Positions 1-5,671 of a DNA stretch of 5,671 nucleotides are shown here, piece by piece. The position numbers and the translations under genes are program-made. Every line of letters starts with the position of its first letter. Position 1 is the stretch's first letter. The stretch covers positions 1 through 5,671 of the forward strand of contig CAZVYQ010000084.1 of assembly GCA_964631375.1 (NCBI GenBank). Reading direction: 5' to 3'. Below the pieces are notes generated by a model. It saw only the letters and a program-made list of their open reading frames with translations. It was not told the origin of the DNA and did no database searches. This DNA comes from JAAYYM01 sp964631375 (lineage in GTDB: Bacteria > Bacillota > Clostridia > Lachnospirales > Lachnospiraceae).

Positions 1-639
1 TAGGAGTTCGTAAACCGGATCATCCTCAACTACAAGTATCTCATCTTTCTTCCAATCTTCATTTTTGATAGATCCAGACTGAATAATTCGATCCGCTCCA
101 AACATTTTTAATGTATAATATCCATAGTCCTTTTGTCTTTTTTTATATGCCACTTCATAGGCTTCTTTAACTTCTGAAAGCATTTCATTGGTTACAGTAC
201 CATCACTATTGATACAATGTTGTTCAAGATTCTCCACAATTATTGATGCACTTGAAGTAACATTCGAATCATCAGTTAGGATTGAAAGTTCATAATTTGT
301 TGACAATCCAGCCATCGTAAAGTTTGCTGATCCTAAAATAACTGTAGATTCATCAAATAAATATAATTTCGCATGAAGGGCTTGTAACGAGTATACTTTT
401 ATGCCGGCATTTAAAAGCAGCTCAATTGCATCTATACTATTTACTCCATTTAGTAAATCATTTATGTATATTCTTGTTATTACAGAACAATCTATAAATG
501 GTTTCTGTTTACATATATCACATAGCATTTGGGTTGTCTTTACAGATAAAAAAGGTGAAACAATCCGAATGCTTGATTCGGAAGTATTGAATAAGTTTTC
601 TATACTTTCTCTTGTTTCTTCAGATAAGACTTTTATCAT
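1..639 (-). CDS. PLD-like (HxK) nuclease-domain protein, C-terminus beyond window
   Basis: Partial gene: the ATG at 639-637 opens a frame that runs without a stop to base 1, giving 213 residues. The start is supported by a GGGGAG ribosome binding site (648-653) 8 bases upstream. Residues 1-110 look like a single phospholipase D-type domain: a hydrophobic strand with IRIVSPFLS near residues 25-33, AGIKVYSLQALHAKLYLF around 78-95, then VILGSANFT at 100-108. The catalytic signature H89-x-K91, an acidic residue at 96 and G103-S104-x-N106 are all present. Only one HxK motif is seen; single-motif PLD nucleases of the Nuc/BfiI/NgoFVII kind form one active site from two subunits, so dimerisation is likely (family knowledge). 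Residues 110-213 are charged and not recognised. It follows the PD-(D/E)XK-like gene by 34 bases, so the two are probably co-transcribed. A DNA-cleaving defence or restriction role is inferred; a lipid phospholipase is unlikely, since no signal peptide or membrane segment is visible. The missing C-terminus might hold a DNA-binding or helicase domain. Confidence 0.85.
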   Translation of the reverse strand, partial: MIKVLSEETRESIENLFNTSESSIRIVSPFLSVKTTQMLCDICKQKPFIDCSVITRIYINDLLNGVNSIDAIELLLNAGIKVYSLQALHAKLYLFDESTVILGSANFTMAGLSTNYELSILTDDSNVTSSASIIVENLEQHCINSDGTVTNEMLSEVKEAYEVAYKKRQKDYGYYTLKMFGADRIIQSGSIKNEDWKKDEILVVEDDPVYELL

Positions 640-673
640 ATTCCGTTCTCCCCTTCTATTAACAATCCGTTGA

Positions 674-1270
674 TTATATACATTCAATAATACTCATATG
701 CAACTGTTCATAAGCACATAACTTAGCTCCCAATTTCTTTATTCCATTTAAAGATATTGTTTTTTGAAAAGGAACCTTTTCATTTAATACTTTAGTAGGA
801 AGAATATAAAAATCCCATTGGCTCATATCAAGTGGATTTATTGTGCCCTGATCTGAATGCTTATGTAAGCAGAAAACATAGACATCTGATTGTCTCTTTT
901 TCTCTGTATCGTACTCATTTGTTTTACTGTTCCATCCAAATGTAGGTTGTACTCCAAACTGGGGTGTTGATAGTTCTTTCTGTTCCCAAGTCTGAATATA
1001 TCCGGACGTCTTAACCTCTATTGCTATTCCTTCTGCAGATAACAAATCGTATCTATCCCATTCAACTCTAGCGTTCTTTTCAATACCTAGGGCACATGCA
1101 ACAATATATTCTGCAAGTTGTCCTCTTTCTGTATTTCCAATCAAATCAGAATGTGCCCAACTCCAATACTCTTTCATAGTTCGCACTTCTTGCCCTTGAT
1201 TATTTACCATTGTTTCATCACCAGTCAAAAAATCATGATTAATCGCTGGATATTTAATATACTCACTCAT
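674..1270 (-). CDS. Uncharacterised protein with PD-(D/E)XK nuclease-like signature
   Basis: A 198-residue soluble protein with no signal peptide or membrane segment. The ATG at 1270 has AGGAG (1281-1285) 10 bases upstream and a candidate promoter further up. I do not recognise a named family, but the order of elements fits the PD-(D/E)XK fold: an N-terminal helix with E54 (ERGQLAEYIVACALG, residues 48-62), then D72/D75 in WDRYDLL, then E85-V-K87 in the strand IAIEVKTSG, followed by a long insertion (residues 91-126) and SDVYVFCL at 128-135, which matches the core strand after the active site. The spacing D75-x9-E85-x-K87 is typical. Aromatic residues are abundant (W36, W38, W71, W95, W113, W152). 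It is followed after 34 bases by the PLD-type nuclease gene, which suggests a shared role in restriction or phage defence (inference). No methyltransferase or specificity subunit is visible within the window. The gene is AT-rich compared with buk and etfA. A non-catalytic DNA-binding role is an alternative. Confidence 0.85.
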   Translation of the reverse strand: MSEYIKYPAINHDFLTGDETMVNNQGQEVRTMKEYWSWAHSDLIGNTERGQLAEYIVACALGIEKNARVEWDRYDLLSAEGIAIEVKTSGYIQTWEQKELSTPQFGVQPTFGWNSKTNEYDTEKKRQSDVYVFCLHKHSDQGTINPLDMSQWDFYILPTKVLNEKVPFQKTISLNGIKKLGAKLCAYEQLHMSIIECI

Positions 1271-1294
1271 TTTAATCTTTCTCCTATTTGTTTC

Positions 1295-1324
1295 AGTATA
1301 ACAAATTTATGCAGTAATTGTCTA
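1295..1324 (-). promoter_or_regulatory. Candidate sigma-A promoter of the nuclease cassette
   Basis: On the minus strand TAGACA (1319-1324) and TATACT (1295-1300) are separated by 18 bases. Each hexamer matches the housekeeping consensus at five of six positions. The predicted start lies roughly 17-20 bases before the nuclease ATG and just before or at the AGGAG at 1281-1285, giving a very short leader. The prediction rests on consensus and position only. Confidence 0.5.
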
Positions 1325-1411
1325 TTGAATAGCCTCATGAATACCTTGATACTCAAATTCTATATCACACATCAATGAATCAATTAAATCAAATAATTCT
1401 TCTTTGCTCAT
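1322..1411 (-). CDS. Possible small acidic ORF or gene-end remnant (29 aa)
   Basis: The ATG at 1411-1409 opens a 29-codon frame ending in TAG at 1324-1322. The peptide begins MSKEELFDLIDSLM and ends GIHEAIQ; it is acidic and helix-like. The frame stays open upstream through a TTG at 1435 (37 codons), adding more Glu codons, until a TAA. No good ribosome binding site precedes either start. The composition looks like real coding sequence, so it may be the preserved C-terminal end of a deleted gene, or a small protein made with the cassette. Its stop overlaps the proposed -35 hexamer of the nuclease gene. Chance occurrence is possible at this length. Confidence 0.22.
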   Translation of the reverse strand: MSKEELFDLIDSLMCDIEFEYQGIHEAIQ

Positions 1412-1473
1412 TGAACAAATCTCTTCTTCGCACAATAGCCTATTACGTATTTACAAAGGTGTCTTCATTATGT

Positions 1474-1487
1474 TGTTTTGCAAAACA
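1474..1487. repeat. 14-bp perfect palindrome TGTTTTGCAAAACA
   Basis: The sequence is fully self-complementary with no spacer, which fits a binding site for a dimeric regulator better than a terminator, as the stem would have no loop. It lies in AT-rich DNA upstream of the small ORF and the nuclease cassette. No promoter elements could be firmly placed around it, so an operator role is only a possibility. Confidence 0.4.
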
Positions 1488-1529
1488 TCTGTTTGAAATA
1501 CAAATATTAAATTAATATGCCGACTCACA

Positions 1530-1686
1530 GAAGAACACAAAGTCATCCTTCAAATTCTTCGACGCGTCGTCCCCTTCAACCTCAAAGACACAAAAAATGC
1601 AGGAGAATAGTCTCCTGTATTTTTTGTTGAGTTTTCAGGCTCCTTGGGCTTAACCTTCGAATTTGAAGGATGACTTTGTGTTCTTC
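1530..1686. repeat. Perfect 28-bp inverted repeat flanking a terminator segment
   Basis: The left arm 1530-1557 (beginning GAAGAACACAAAG) is the exact reverse complement of the right arm 1659-1686 (ending CTTTGTGTTCTTC). The arms are separated by 101 bases (1558-1658) that hold the buk terminator hairpin and a 10-bp palindrome CGACGCGTCG at 1560-1569. Pairing stops at 1529/1687 and 1558/1658. Arms this long and exact are not expected by chance. Possible explanations are a small non-autonomous mobile element (MITE), a segment inverted by a site-specific recombinase, or an inverted duplication made when the neighbouring cassette was inserted. No obvious target-site duplication is seen just outside the arms. 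Confidence 0.85.
1590..1627 (-). terminator. Rho-independent terminator after buk, near-symmetric
   Basis: The GC core CAGGAG (1600-1605) pairs with CTCCTG (1612-1617) around a 6-base loop, and pairing extends through A-rich and T-rich flanks to 1590 and 1627 with one G-T pair. On the minus strand the stem is followed by a run of six T (1597-1592), which fits termination of the ptb-buk transcript about 100 bases after the buk stop. On the plus strand it is also followed by a T run (1620-1625), so it should work in both directions. Confidence 0.85.
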
Positions 1687-1723
1687 GTCCGTCATCTGTC
1701 CGATACCATCAACTATTTATGAC

Positions 1724-2788
1724 CTAATAAACCTGTGCCTGCTCTTCTCCATTGAGGACTCTCAATCCACCCTGCACAAGTGCCAGCAGTTCATCCTCAC
1801 CCGGATAAACAGTAACAGGAGCGATGAATCCCACTCTTGCCTTGATATCCTCATCAACAGCCTTATTATAAGCAATACCGCCTGTTATAATAATCTGATC
1901 CACCTTGCCTGAAAGAACTGTTGCCATTGATCCGATATTCTTACATACCTGGAATACAAAAGCATCTCTGATTTCCTTAGCCTTAGGGTCCTCTGCCGCC
2001 ATCTTCTCAACGTTTCTCATATCGTTTGTTCCAAGATAAGCATTGAATCCGCCGCCACCGACAAATTTCTTGTAAACTTCCTTCTCTGTATACTTACCTG
2101 AGAAACACATTTTGATTAATGCACCCGATGGTGCTGCTCCTGCTCTCTCCGGTGAAAATGCTCCGTCACCATCCAGCGCATTGAAGACATCCACTACCTT
2201 GCCATCTGTATGAGCACCAACCGATACTCCGCCACCCATATGGACTACGATCAGGTTCAGACTGCTATAAGCCTTTCCGATTTCCTTAGCATAACGCTTA
2301 GCAACAGCCTTCTGATTCAATGCATGGAACACACTGGTTCTTGGGAGCTCCGGTACACCTGAATATCTTGCGATCGGCATCAACTCATCTACTACAACAG
2401 GATCTACGATAAAAGATGGTTTCCCAATAGAATCACCGATCTCCTTTGCCAAAATACCACCCAGATTGGATGCGTGCTGTCCCTGCTTACCAATCATCAG
2501 ATCATGTAACAGGTCATCTGTCACTGCATAAGTGCCACCCGGAATCGGTTTTAACATACCTCCACGACCTACGACCATATCCAATGAGCTGATGTCGAAA
2601 TTTTTCTCCTTGAACAAGTTCAGGATGATTTCTTTTCTAAAATCCTTTTGATCTACAATCAGATCATACTGTGCGATCTCCTCGGTTGTATGACGCAGTG
2701 TCTCTTCAAATAATAATGTTTCATCCTCAAATACACCAATTTTAGTTGATGTAGATCCCGGATTGATTATTAAACTTTTGATTGCCAT
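1724..2788 (-). CDS. buk: Butyrate kinase
   Basis: Cytoplasmic enzyme that transfers phosphate from butyryl phosphate to ADP, giving butyrate and ATP, the energy-yielding last step of butyrate fermentation. The 354-residue length is normal for butyrate kinases and shorter than acetate kinases (about 400). Motifs of the acetokinase/ASKHA family are intact: the N-terminal phosphate loop IINPGSTSTK (7-16), VGRGG (73-77), FHALN (154-158), the second phosphate motif VVHMGGGVSVG (181-191), an adenosine-site-like IITGGIAYN (300-308) and the C-terminal YPGEDELLALVQGG (328-341). The start is set by a strong AAGGAGG site (2796-2802) 7 bases before the ATG. It lies 42 bases after ptb with no terminator between, so the two form an operon, followed by the terminator at 1590-1627. 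Branched short acyl phosphates such as isobutyryl phosphate may also be used, as in other members of the family. No defects are seen. Confidence 0.97.
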   Translation of the reverse strand: MAIKSLIINPGSTSTKIGVFEDETLLFEETLRHTTEEIAQYDLIVDQKDFRKEIILNLFKEKNFDISSLDMVVGRGGMLKPIPGGTYAVTDDLLHDLMIGKQGQHASNLGGILAKEIGDSIGKPSFIVDPVVVDELMPIARYSGVPELPRTSVFHALNQKAVAKRYAKEIGKAYSSLNLIVVHMGGGVSVGAHTDGKVVDVFNALDGDGAFSPERAGAAPSGALIKMCFSGKYTEKEVYKKFVGGGGFNAYLGTNDMRNVEKMAAEDPKAKEIRDAFVFQVCKNIGSMATVLSGKVDQIIITGGIAYNKAVDEDIKARVGFIAPVTVYPGEDELLALVQGGLRVLNGEEQAQVY

Positions 2789-2830
2789 TTGTAATCCTCC
2801 TTAACGTCAGTTTCAATAACAGCAACAGTT

Positions 2831-3739
2831 TTATTTCATTGACTCAGCTACTACAGATGCAAGTGCAATTGAATTCAATTTTACTTCAAAGTTATCAGAA
2901 CGGGAAGTCAGAATCACCGGAGCCTTGGTCCCGATTAACAGATTGCCGTTCTTTGCCTTTGCAGTATGTACCAGAGTTTTGTAGGTAATATTACCGGAAT
3001 CAATATCCGGAAACAGAATGATATCTGCTTTACCGATTACAGGATTAGAAACACCCTTGTGCTTTCCTGCTTCCTCATCAATTGCAAGATCCATGGAAAG
3101 AGGACCATATACAACACAATCGGCAATCTCACCATTCTCATTCATCTTTGTCAGTGCATCTGCATCCACTGTAGGAGGCATCTTTGGATTGACAACCTCA
3201 ACCGCACATACCGGTGCAACCTTCGGATTCTCGATACCACATGCCTTTGTGATCTCAACTGTATTTCTGATGATATTAGCCTTGTCCTCCAGTGTCGGAT
3301 AGGTATTGAATGCAACGTCTGTTAAGAATAGCAGATGATCAATTCCTTCTACCTCAAACACACATACATGAGACATCATTTTACCGGTACGGAGTCCTAC
3401 TTCCTTGTCAAGTACACTGCGTAAAAATGTCTTAGTATCCACCAGACCCTTTAACAGAATATCTGCCTTCTTGGTGCTGACAAGCTCTACTGCCTTCAGT
3501 GCTGCAGTAGCTGTATCCGGCTCATCAATGATTTCATATGGTGTTAAATCCATATTGATGCTCTTTGCAATCTTCTCAATCTTCTTCTGATCGCCTACCA
3601 GAATAGCCTTTGCGATCTTTCTCTCATATGCTGCCTTGACTGCCTCTAATACTTCATCATCCTGTGCATTGGAAACCGCAACCGTTTTGATGGAGCACTG
3701 AGAAACCTTTGACAGCAAGTCGTCAAAACTCTTACTCAT
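2831..3739 (-). CDS. ptb: Phosphate butyryltransferase
   Basis: Cytoplasmic enzyme converting butyryl-CoA and phosphate to butyryl phosphate and CoA, which feeds butyrate kinase. The 302 residues match the usual length of Ptb and the PTA/PTB family. Conserved blocks are visible: VAVSNAQDDEVLEAV (20-34), KADILLKGLVDT (91-102), FLTDVAFNTYPTLEDKANI (138-156), VEVVNPKMPPTVDADAL (180-196), VVYGPLSMDLAID (209-221), ILFPDIDSGNITYK (241-254) and APVILTSRSD (273-282). Ptb is preferred over phosphate acetyltransferase because of the overall pattern and because buk follows directly. The ATG at 3739 is supported by GAGGTG (3747-3752) 7 bases upstream. The 126-base gap to etfA carries a terminator and then an exact Rex-type operator, so transcription of ptb-buk is probably started locally and repressed at low NADH. 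The gene appears intact. Confidence 0.97.
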   Translation of the reverse strand: MSKSFDDLLSKVSQCSIKTVAVSNAQDDEVLEAVKAAYERKIAKAILVGDQKKIEKIAKSINMDLTPYEIIDEPDTATAALKAVELVSTKKADILLKGLVDTKTFLRSVLDKEVGLRTGKMMSHVCVFEVEGIDHLLFLTDVAFNTYPTLEDKANIIRNTVEITKACGIENPKVAPVCAVEVVNPKMPPTVDADALTKMNENGEIADCVVYGPLSMDLAIDEEAGKHKGVSNPVIGKADIILFPDIDSGNITYKTLVHTAKAKNGNLLIGTKAPVILTSRSDNFEVKLNSIALASVVAESMK

Positions 3740-3778
3740 TTTATAGCACCTCTTCTAATATGTTATTTCTTTCGTTTT

Positions 3779-3796
3779 TTGTTAATCATTTAACAA
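3779..3796 (-). promoter_or_regulatory. Rex (redox repressor) operator upstream of ptb
   Basis: TTGTTAATCATTTAACAA is a perfect 7-bp dyad with a 4-base centre (TTGTTAA-N4-TTAACAA). It matches the Rex binding consensus known in Clostridia, where Rex controls fermentation genes including butyrate-pathway operons. Rex binds such sites when NADH/NAD+ is low and leaves when NADH rises. The site lies 40 bases upstream of the ptb start codon and just downstream of the etfA terminator, where bound repressor would block a ptb promoter. The match is seen directly; control by Rex is inferred, because the rex gene is not in the window. Confidence 0.85.
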
Positions 3797-3812
3797 TGTA
3801 TGATATAGGCAA
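3785..3812 (-). promoter_or_regulatory. Tentative ptb-buk promoter overlapping the Rex site
   Basis: On the minus strand TTGCCT (3807-3812) and AATGAT (3785-3790) are 16 bases apart; each matches the sigma-A consensus at four of six positions. The -10 would sit inside the Rex dyad, a common arrangement for repression. The match is weak and the -35 abuts the etfA terminator T run, so the location is uncertain. Confidence 0.3.
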
Positions 3813-3838
3813 AAGCACCGCGGATGATCCACAGTGCT
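3811..3838 (-). terminator. Terminator or attenuator after etfA
   Basis: On the minus strand AGCACTGTGG (3838-3829) pairs over 10 bp, with two G-T pairs, with CCGCGGTGCT (3823-3814) around a 5-base loop, and is followed by a short run of T ending at 3811. It begins 27 bases after the etfA stop. The T run is short, so termination may be partial and some readthrough from etfBA into ptb-buk is possible. Confidence 0.7.
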
Positions 3839-3865
3839 CATGTCTATTGTAAACCAATATTTTCT

Positions 3866-4924
3866 TTATGCGTTTGCTGCTTCTTTTGCGGCATTCTCTG
3901 CTTTGATCTTCTCTGTCAGGATCGGAAGAATCTTGTTCAAATCTCCGACTACACCATAATCAGCTACATCAAAGATCGGTGCAGACTCATCCTTGTTGAT
4001 TGCAATGATGATATCTGACTCCTCCATACCTGCAAGATGCTGAATTGCTCCTGAGATACCAATTGCAAAGTAAACATTCGGACGAACTGTCTTACCGGTC
4101 TGTCCAACCTGCAGATCCTTAGGCTTCCAGCCTGCATCAACAACTGCACGTGAGCAGCTGACTGTTCCGCCAATTGCTGCTGCAAGATCCTCTAACAGTT
4201 TGAAGTTCTCAGGACTGCCTACTCCACGACCACCTGATACGAGGATTTTTGCATCCATGATATCAACTGTATTGGTAACAGCCTTAACCACTTCCATGAT
4301 CTCAACATATTTATTATTAGGTGTGAATCCGGGATTAAACTCCTCAACAACTGCCTTTGCATCCGGATTCTTTGCTGCCTTCTGCATAACACCTGGACGA
4401 ACGGTTGCCATCTGAGGACGGAAGTTCGGGCAAGCGATGGTAGCGATTGTGTTACCGCCAAATGCAGGACGAGTCATTAACAACTGGTTGTGAAGCTGCT
4501 CTTTTCCTTCTACAGCTACCAGAGGGAAATCTCCGATATCGAGCTGTGTACAGTCTGCTGTCAGACCTGTATGGATTCTAGCTGAGATACGAGGTCCCAG
4601 ATCTCTTCCGATTGCTGTTGCACCAACTAAGAAGATTTCAGGCTTGTACTTCTCAATAACAGATGCGATTGCATGTGTATAAGGCTCTGTTCTGTACTCC
4701 TTCAATTCAGGATCATCTACAAGAATGACCTTGTCAGCACCATAGCGTGCAAGTCTGTCTGCCAGACCCTTCACCTGATAACCAACCAATACTGCTGTTA
4801 CTTCTGTTCCTAAGTCTTTTGCGAGTTCTTTGCCCTTTCCTACAAGTTCCAGCGCGATACCTGAAAGCTCGTTATCTACCTGCTGTGCAAAGACAAATAC
4901 TCCTTTATATTCTGCTATATTCAT
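3866..4924 (-). CDS. etfA: Electron transfer flavoprotein alpha subunit
   Basis: Large subunit of the FAD-containing EtfAB dimer that passes electrons between NADH, ferredoxin and butyryl-CoA dehydrogenase in the cytoplasm. The N-terminal half (NIAEYKGVFVFAQQ, then a nucleotide-binding-like fold to about residue 190) is followed by the FAD-binding domain: SGGRGVGSPENF (230-241), CSRAVVDAGW (257-266), VGQTGKTVRPNVY (273-285), GISGAIQHLAG (289-299) and INKDESAPIFDVADYGVVGDL (309-329). About 352 residues is the plain length; the N-terminal ferredoxin-like [4Fe-4S] extension of some clostridial EtfA proteins is absent. Two adjacent ATG codons (4927 and 4924) are possible starts; the second is chosen because GGTG at 4932-4935 is 7 bases away instead of 4, and because the protein then begins MNIAEYKG like relatives. 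It follows etfB by about 24 bases. The alanine-rich tail ending EAANA is ordinary. Confidence 0.96.
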   Translation of the reverse strand: MNIAEYKGVFVFAQQVDNELSGIALELVGKGKELAKDLGTEVTAVLVGYQVKGLADRLARYGADKVILVDDPELKEYRTEPYTHAIASVIEKYKPEIFLVGATAIGRDLGPRISARIHTGLTADCTQLDIGDFPLVAVEGKEQLHNQLLMTRPAFGGNTIATIACPNFRPQMATVRPGVMQKAAKNPDAKAVVEEFNPGFTPNNKYVEIMEVVKAVTNTVDIMDAKILVSGGRGVGSPENFKLLEDLAAAIGGTVSCSRAVVDAGWKPKDLQVGQTGKTVRPNVYFAIGISGAIQHLAGMEESDIIIAINKDESAPIFDVADYGVVGDLNKILPILTEKIKAENAAKEAANA

Positions 4925-4931
4925 CATTTTT

Positions 4932-4935
4932 CACC
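4932..4935 (-). promoter_or_regulatory. Weak ribosome binding site deciding the etfA start
   Basis: The only Shine-Dalgarno-like sequence before etfA is GGTG within GTGTGGTGA. It lies 4 bases from the first ATG and 7 from the second, so the second ATG is favoured. Compared with the strong AAGGAGG of buk this is weak; translational help from the closely upstream etfB may matter (inference). Confidence 0.45.
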
Positions 4936-4951
4936 ACACTTTTCTCTTATT

Positions 4952-5671
4952 TTATATAACATGTTTTACTTTTAACTTGTCAACAATGTAATCTACCGAT
5001 TCAGAAGCATCCAGAGTAACCTTCTCGCCTGCTCCCTTTCTTACTTTATCAGATGCCTTAGCAATCTGTGTCGGTGAACCCTTCAGACCAAGGTTTGAAT
5101 CCTCAACATTCACAAGATTTGCACGGCCCCATACAGTAACCTCTGCCTGGTATGCATCCTTGATTCCACCCGGTGTCATATATCTCGGATCATTTAACTC
5201 TGCAAGAGCTGTGATCAGACATGGCATTTTAGCTTTCAGAACGTGATATCTGTCATCAAACTGACGCTCTACGATTACGCTGTCTCCATCAATTTTGATG
5301 TTCTGTGCGTATGAGATAACAGGAATTCCAAGATGCTCTGAAATCTGAGGACCAACCTGTGCTGTATCTCCATCGATAGCCTGGCGGCCTGTGATGATCA
5401 AGTCATACTCAAGATTTCTGATTGCACCTGCAATTGTCTGTGATGTAGCCCATGTATCTGCTCCACCAAGCACTCTGTCTGTTACAAGGATTCCCTTGTC
5501 AGCTCCCATTGCCATTGCTTCACGAAGTACTTCATCTGCCTTTGGAAGACCCATTGTCAGAACGGTTACCTCTGCACCATATTGATCTTTTAATCTTAGT
5601 GCTGCCTCCAGACCGGCTTTATCATCCGGATTCATGATGGTAAGCATTGCACCTCTGTCAAGTGTTCCATC
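4952..5671 (-). CDS. etfB: Electron transfer flavoprotein beta subunit, N-terminus beyond window
   Basis: Partial gene: the frame is open to the window edge and continues before the internal Met at 5647 (DGTLDRGAMLTIMNPDDKAG), so that Met is not the start. The window shows 239 residues; beta subunits are about 260, so some 20 residues with the N-terminal VKQVPD-like strand are missing. Seen in order: NPDDKAGLEAALRLK near the start, VLTMGLPKADEVLREAMAMGADKG, then LIITGRQAIDGDTAQVGPQ, a nucleotide-binding loop well conserved in EtfB proteins of electron-bifurcating type, then VERQFDDRYHVLKAKMPCLIT near the family signature region, and NLGLKGSPTQI near the C-terminus. EtfB carries the second FAD or AMP and partners EtfA encoded next. 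Together with butyryl-CoA dehydrogenase the complex in butyrate producers couples crotonyl-CoA reduction by NADH to ferredoxin reduction (family knowledge). The bcd gene is probably just upstream, off the window. Confidence 0.96.
   Translation of the reverse strand, partial: DGTLDRGAMLTIMNPDDKAGLEAALRLKDQYGAEVTVLTMGLPKADEVLREAMAMGADKGILVTDRVLGGADTWATSQTIAGAIRNLEYDLIITGRQAIDGDTAQVGPQISEHLGIPVISYAQNIKIDGDSVIVERQFDDRYHVLKAKMPCLITALAELNDPRYMTPGGIKDAYQAEVTVWGRANLVNVEDSNLGLKGSPTQIAKASDKVRKGAGEKVTLDASESVDYIVDKLKVKHVI

Larger units (their letters stand above)
1271..1723. other. Intergenic junction between butyrate operon and nuclease cassette
   Basis: About 450 bases without a convincing full-length gene on either strand. 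From right to left it contains the buk 3' end, a perfect 28-bp inverted repeat around a bidirectional hairpin terminator, two AT-rich dyads (1504-1518 and 1474-1487), a short acidic ORF, and a promoter-like pair just before the nuclease gene. It marks the change from the GC-richer butyrate genes to the AT-richer cassette, so it is the likely boundary of a horizontally acquired segment (inference). No tRNA, integrase or transposase gene is visible. Confidence 0.6.

Noticed and set aside
401..673. Plus-strand 90-codon ORF
   Set aside because: It lies antisense to the PLD-type gene, whose frame has intact catalytic motifs and a good ribosome binding site. The plus-strand peptide has no recognisable features.
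1504..1518. AT-only dyad ATATTAA-A-TTAATAT
   Set aside because: It is symmetric, but in very AT-rich DNA such dyads are common by chance, and no adjoining signal supports a function.
1580..1693. Minus-strand 37-codon frame starting MTDEEHKVILQIRRLS just after buk
   Set aside because: The start looks protein-like but has no ribosome binding site, and the frame runs straight through the terminator hairpin. It is more likely chance or an old remnant within the repeat.
1..1723. CRISPR array, tRNA or transposase in the accessory region
   Set aside because: No regularly spaced direct repeats, no cloverleaf-like segment and no transposase frame were seen; the only long repeat is the single inverted pair.
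1670..1912. Plus-strand 80-codon ORF beginning in the right repeat arm
   Set aside because: It mostly overlaps the 3' end of buk in antisense and has no ribosome binding site.
2966..3325. Plus-strand ORF of 119 codons, Cys- and Ile-rich
   Set aside because: It is fully antisense to ptb, which is unmistakable. The odd composition is typical of a shadow frame.
3757..3785. TTAACA-N17-CATATT as the ptb promoter
   Set aside because: The spacing is good, but transcription would start at about 3750, inside the ribosome binding site at 3747-3752, leaving too short a leader.

Overview
The window looks like chromosomal DNA of a butyrate-producing anaerobic Firmicute, most likely in or near the Lachnospiraceae (Coprococcus/Butyrivibrio-like). 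That assignment is inferred from gene content and protein flavour, not from a marker gene. All supported genes lie on the minus strand, so they read from right to left.

Right part (about 1724-5671): the electron-transfer and terminal steps of butyrate formation, in transcription order etfB (5' end cut by the window edge), etfA, ptb, buk. EtfB and EtfA form the FAD heterodimer that works with butyryl-CoA dehydrogenase, whose gene is probably upstream beyond position 5671. Ptb exchanges CoA for phosphate on butyryl-CoA, and Buk uses butyryl phosphate to make ATP and butyrate. A short hairpin terminator separates etfA from ptb. Just after it, in front of ptb, is an exact TTGTTAA-N4-TTAACAA palindrome, the operator type of the redox repressor Rex. 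The window therefore seems to hold the tail of one operon (etfBA) and a separately controlled ptb-buk operon that responds to NADH/NAD+.

Middle (1271-1723): about 450 bases with no convincing full-length gene. It holds the buk terminator, a perfect 28-bp inverted repeat whose arms flank that terminator, a 14-bp palindrome, a small acidic ORF that may be a gene remnant, and a candidate promoter for the left-hand genes.

Left part (1-1270): a two-gene AT-rich cassette. The first gene encodes a 198-aa protein with a PD-(D/E)XK nuclease-like signature. The second, 34 bases downstream and cut by the window edge, encodes a protein with an N-terminal phospholipase-D-type (HxK) nuclease domain. Hand counts of sample lines give 23-37% GC here against about 53% in buk and etfA. 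The pairing of two nuclease folds and the different base composition suggest a horizontally acquired restriction or defence module next to the butyrate locus. Its exact type cannot be named from what is visible.
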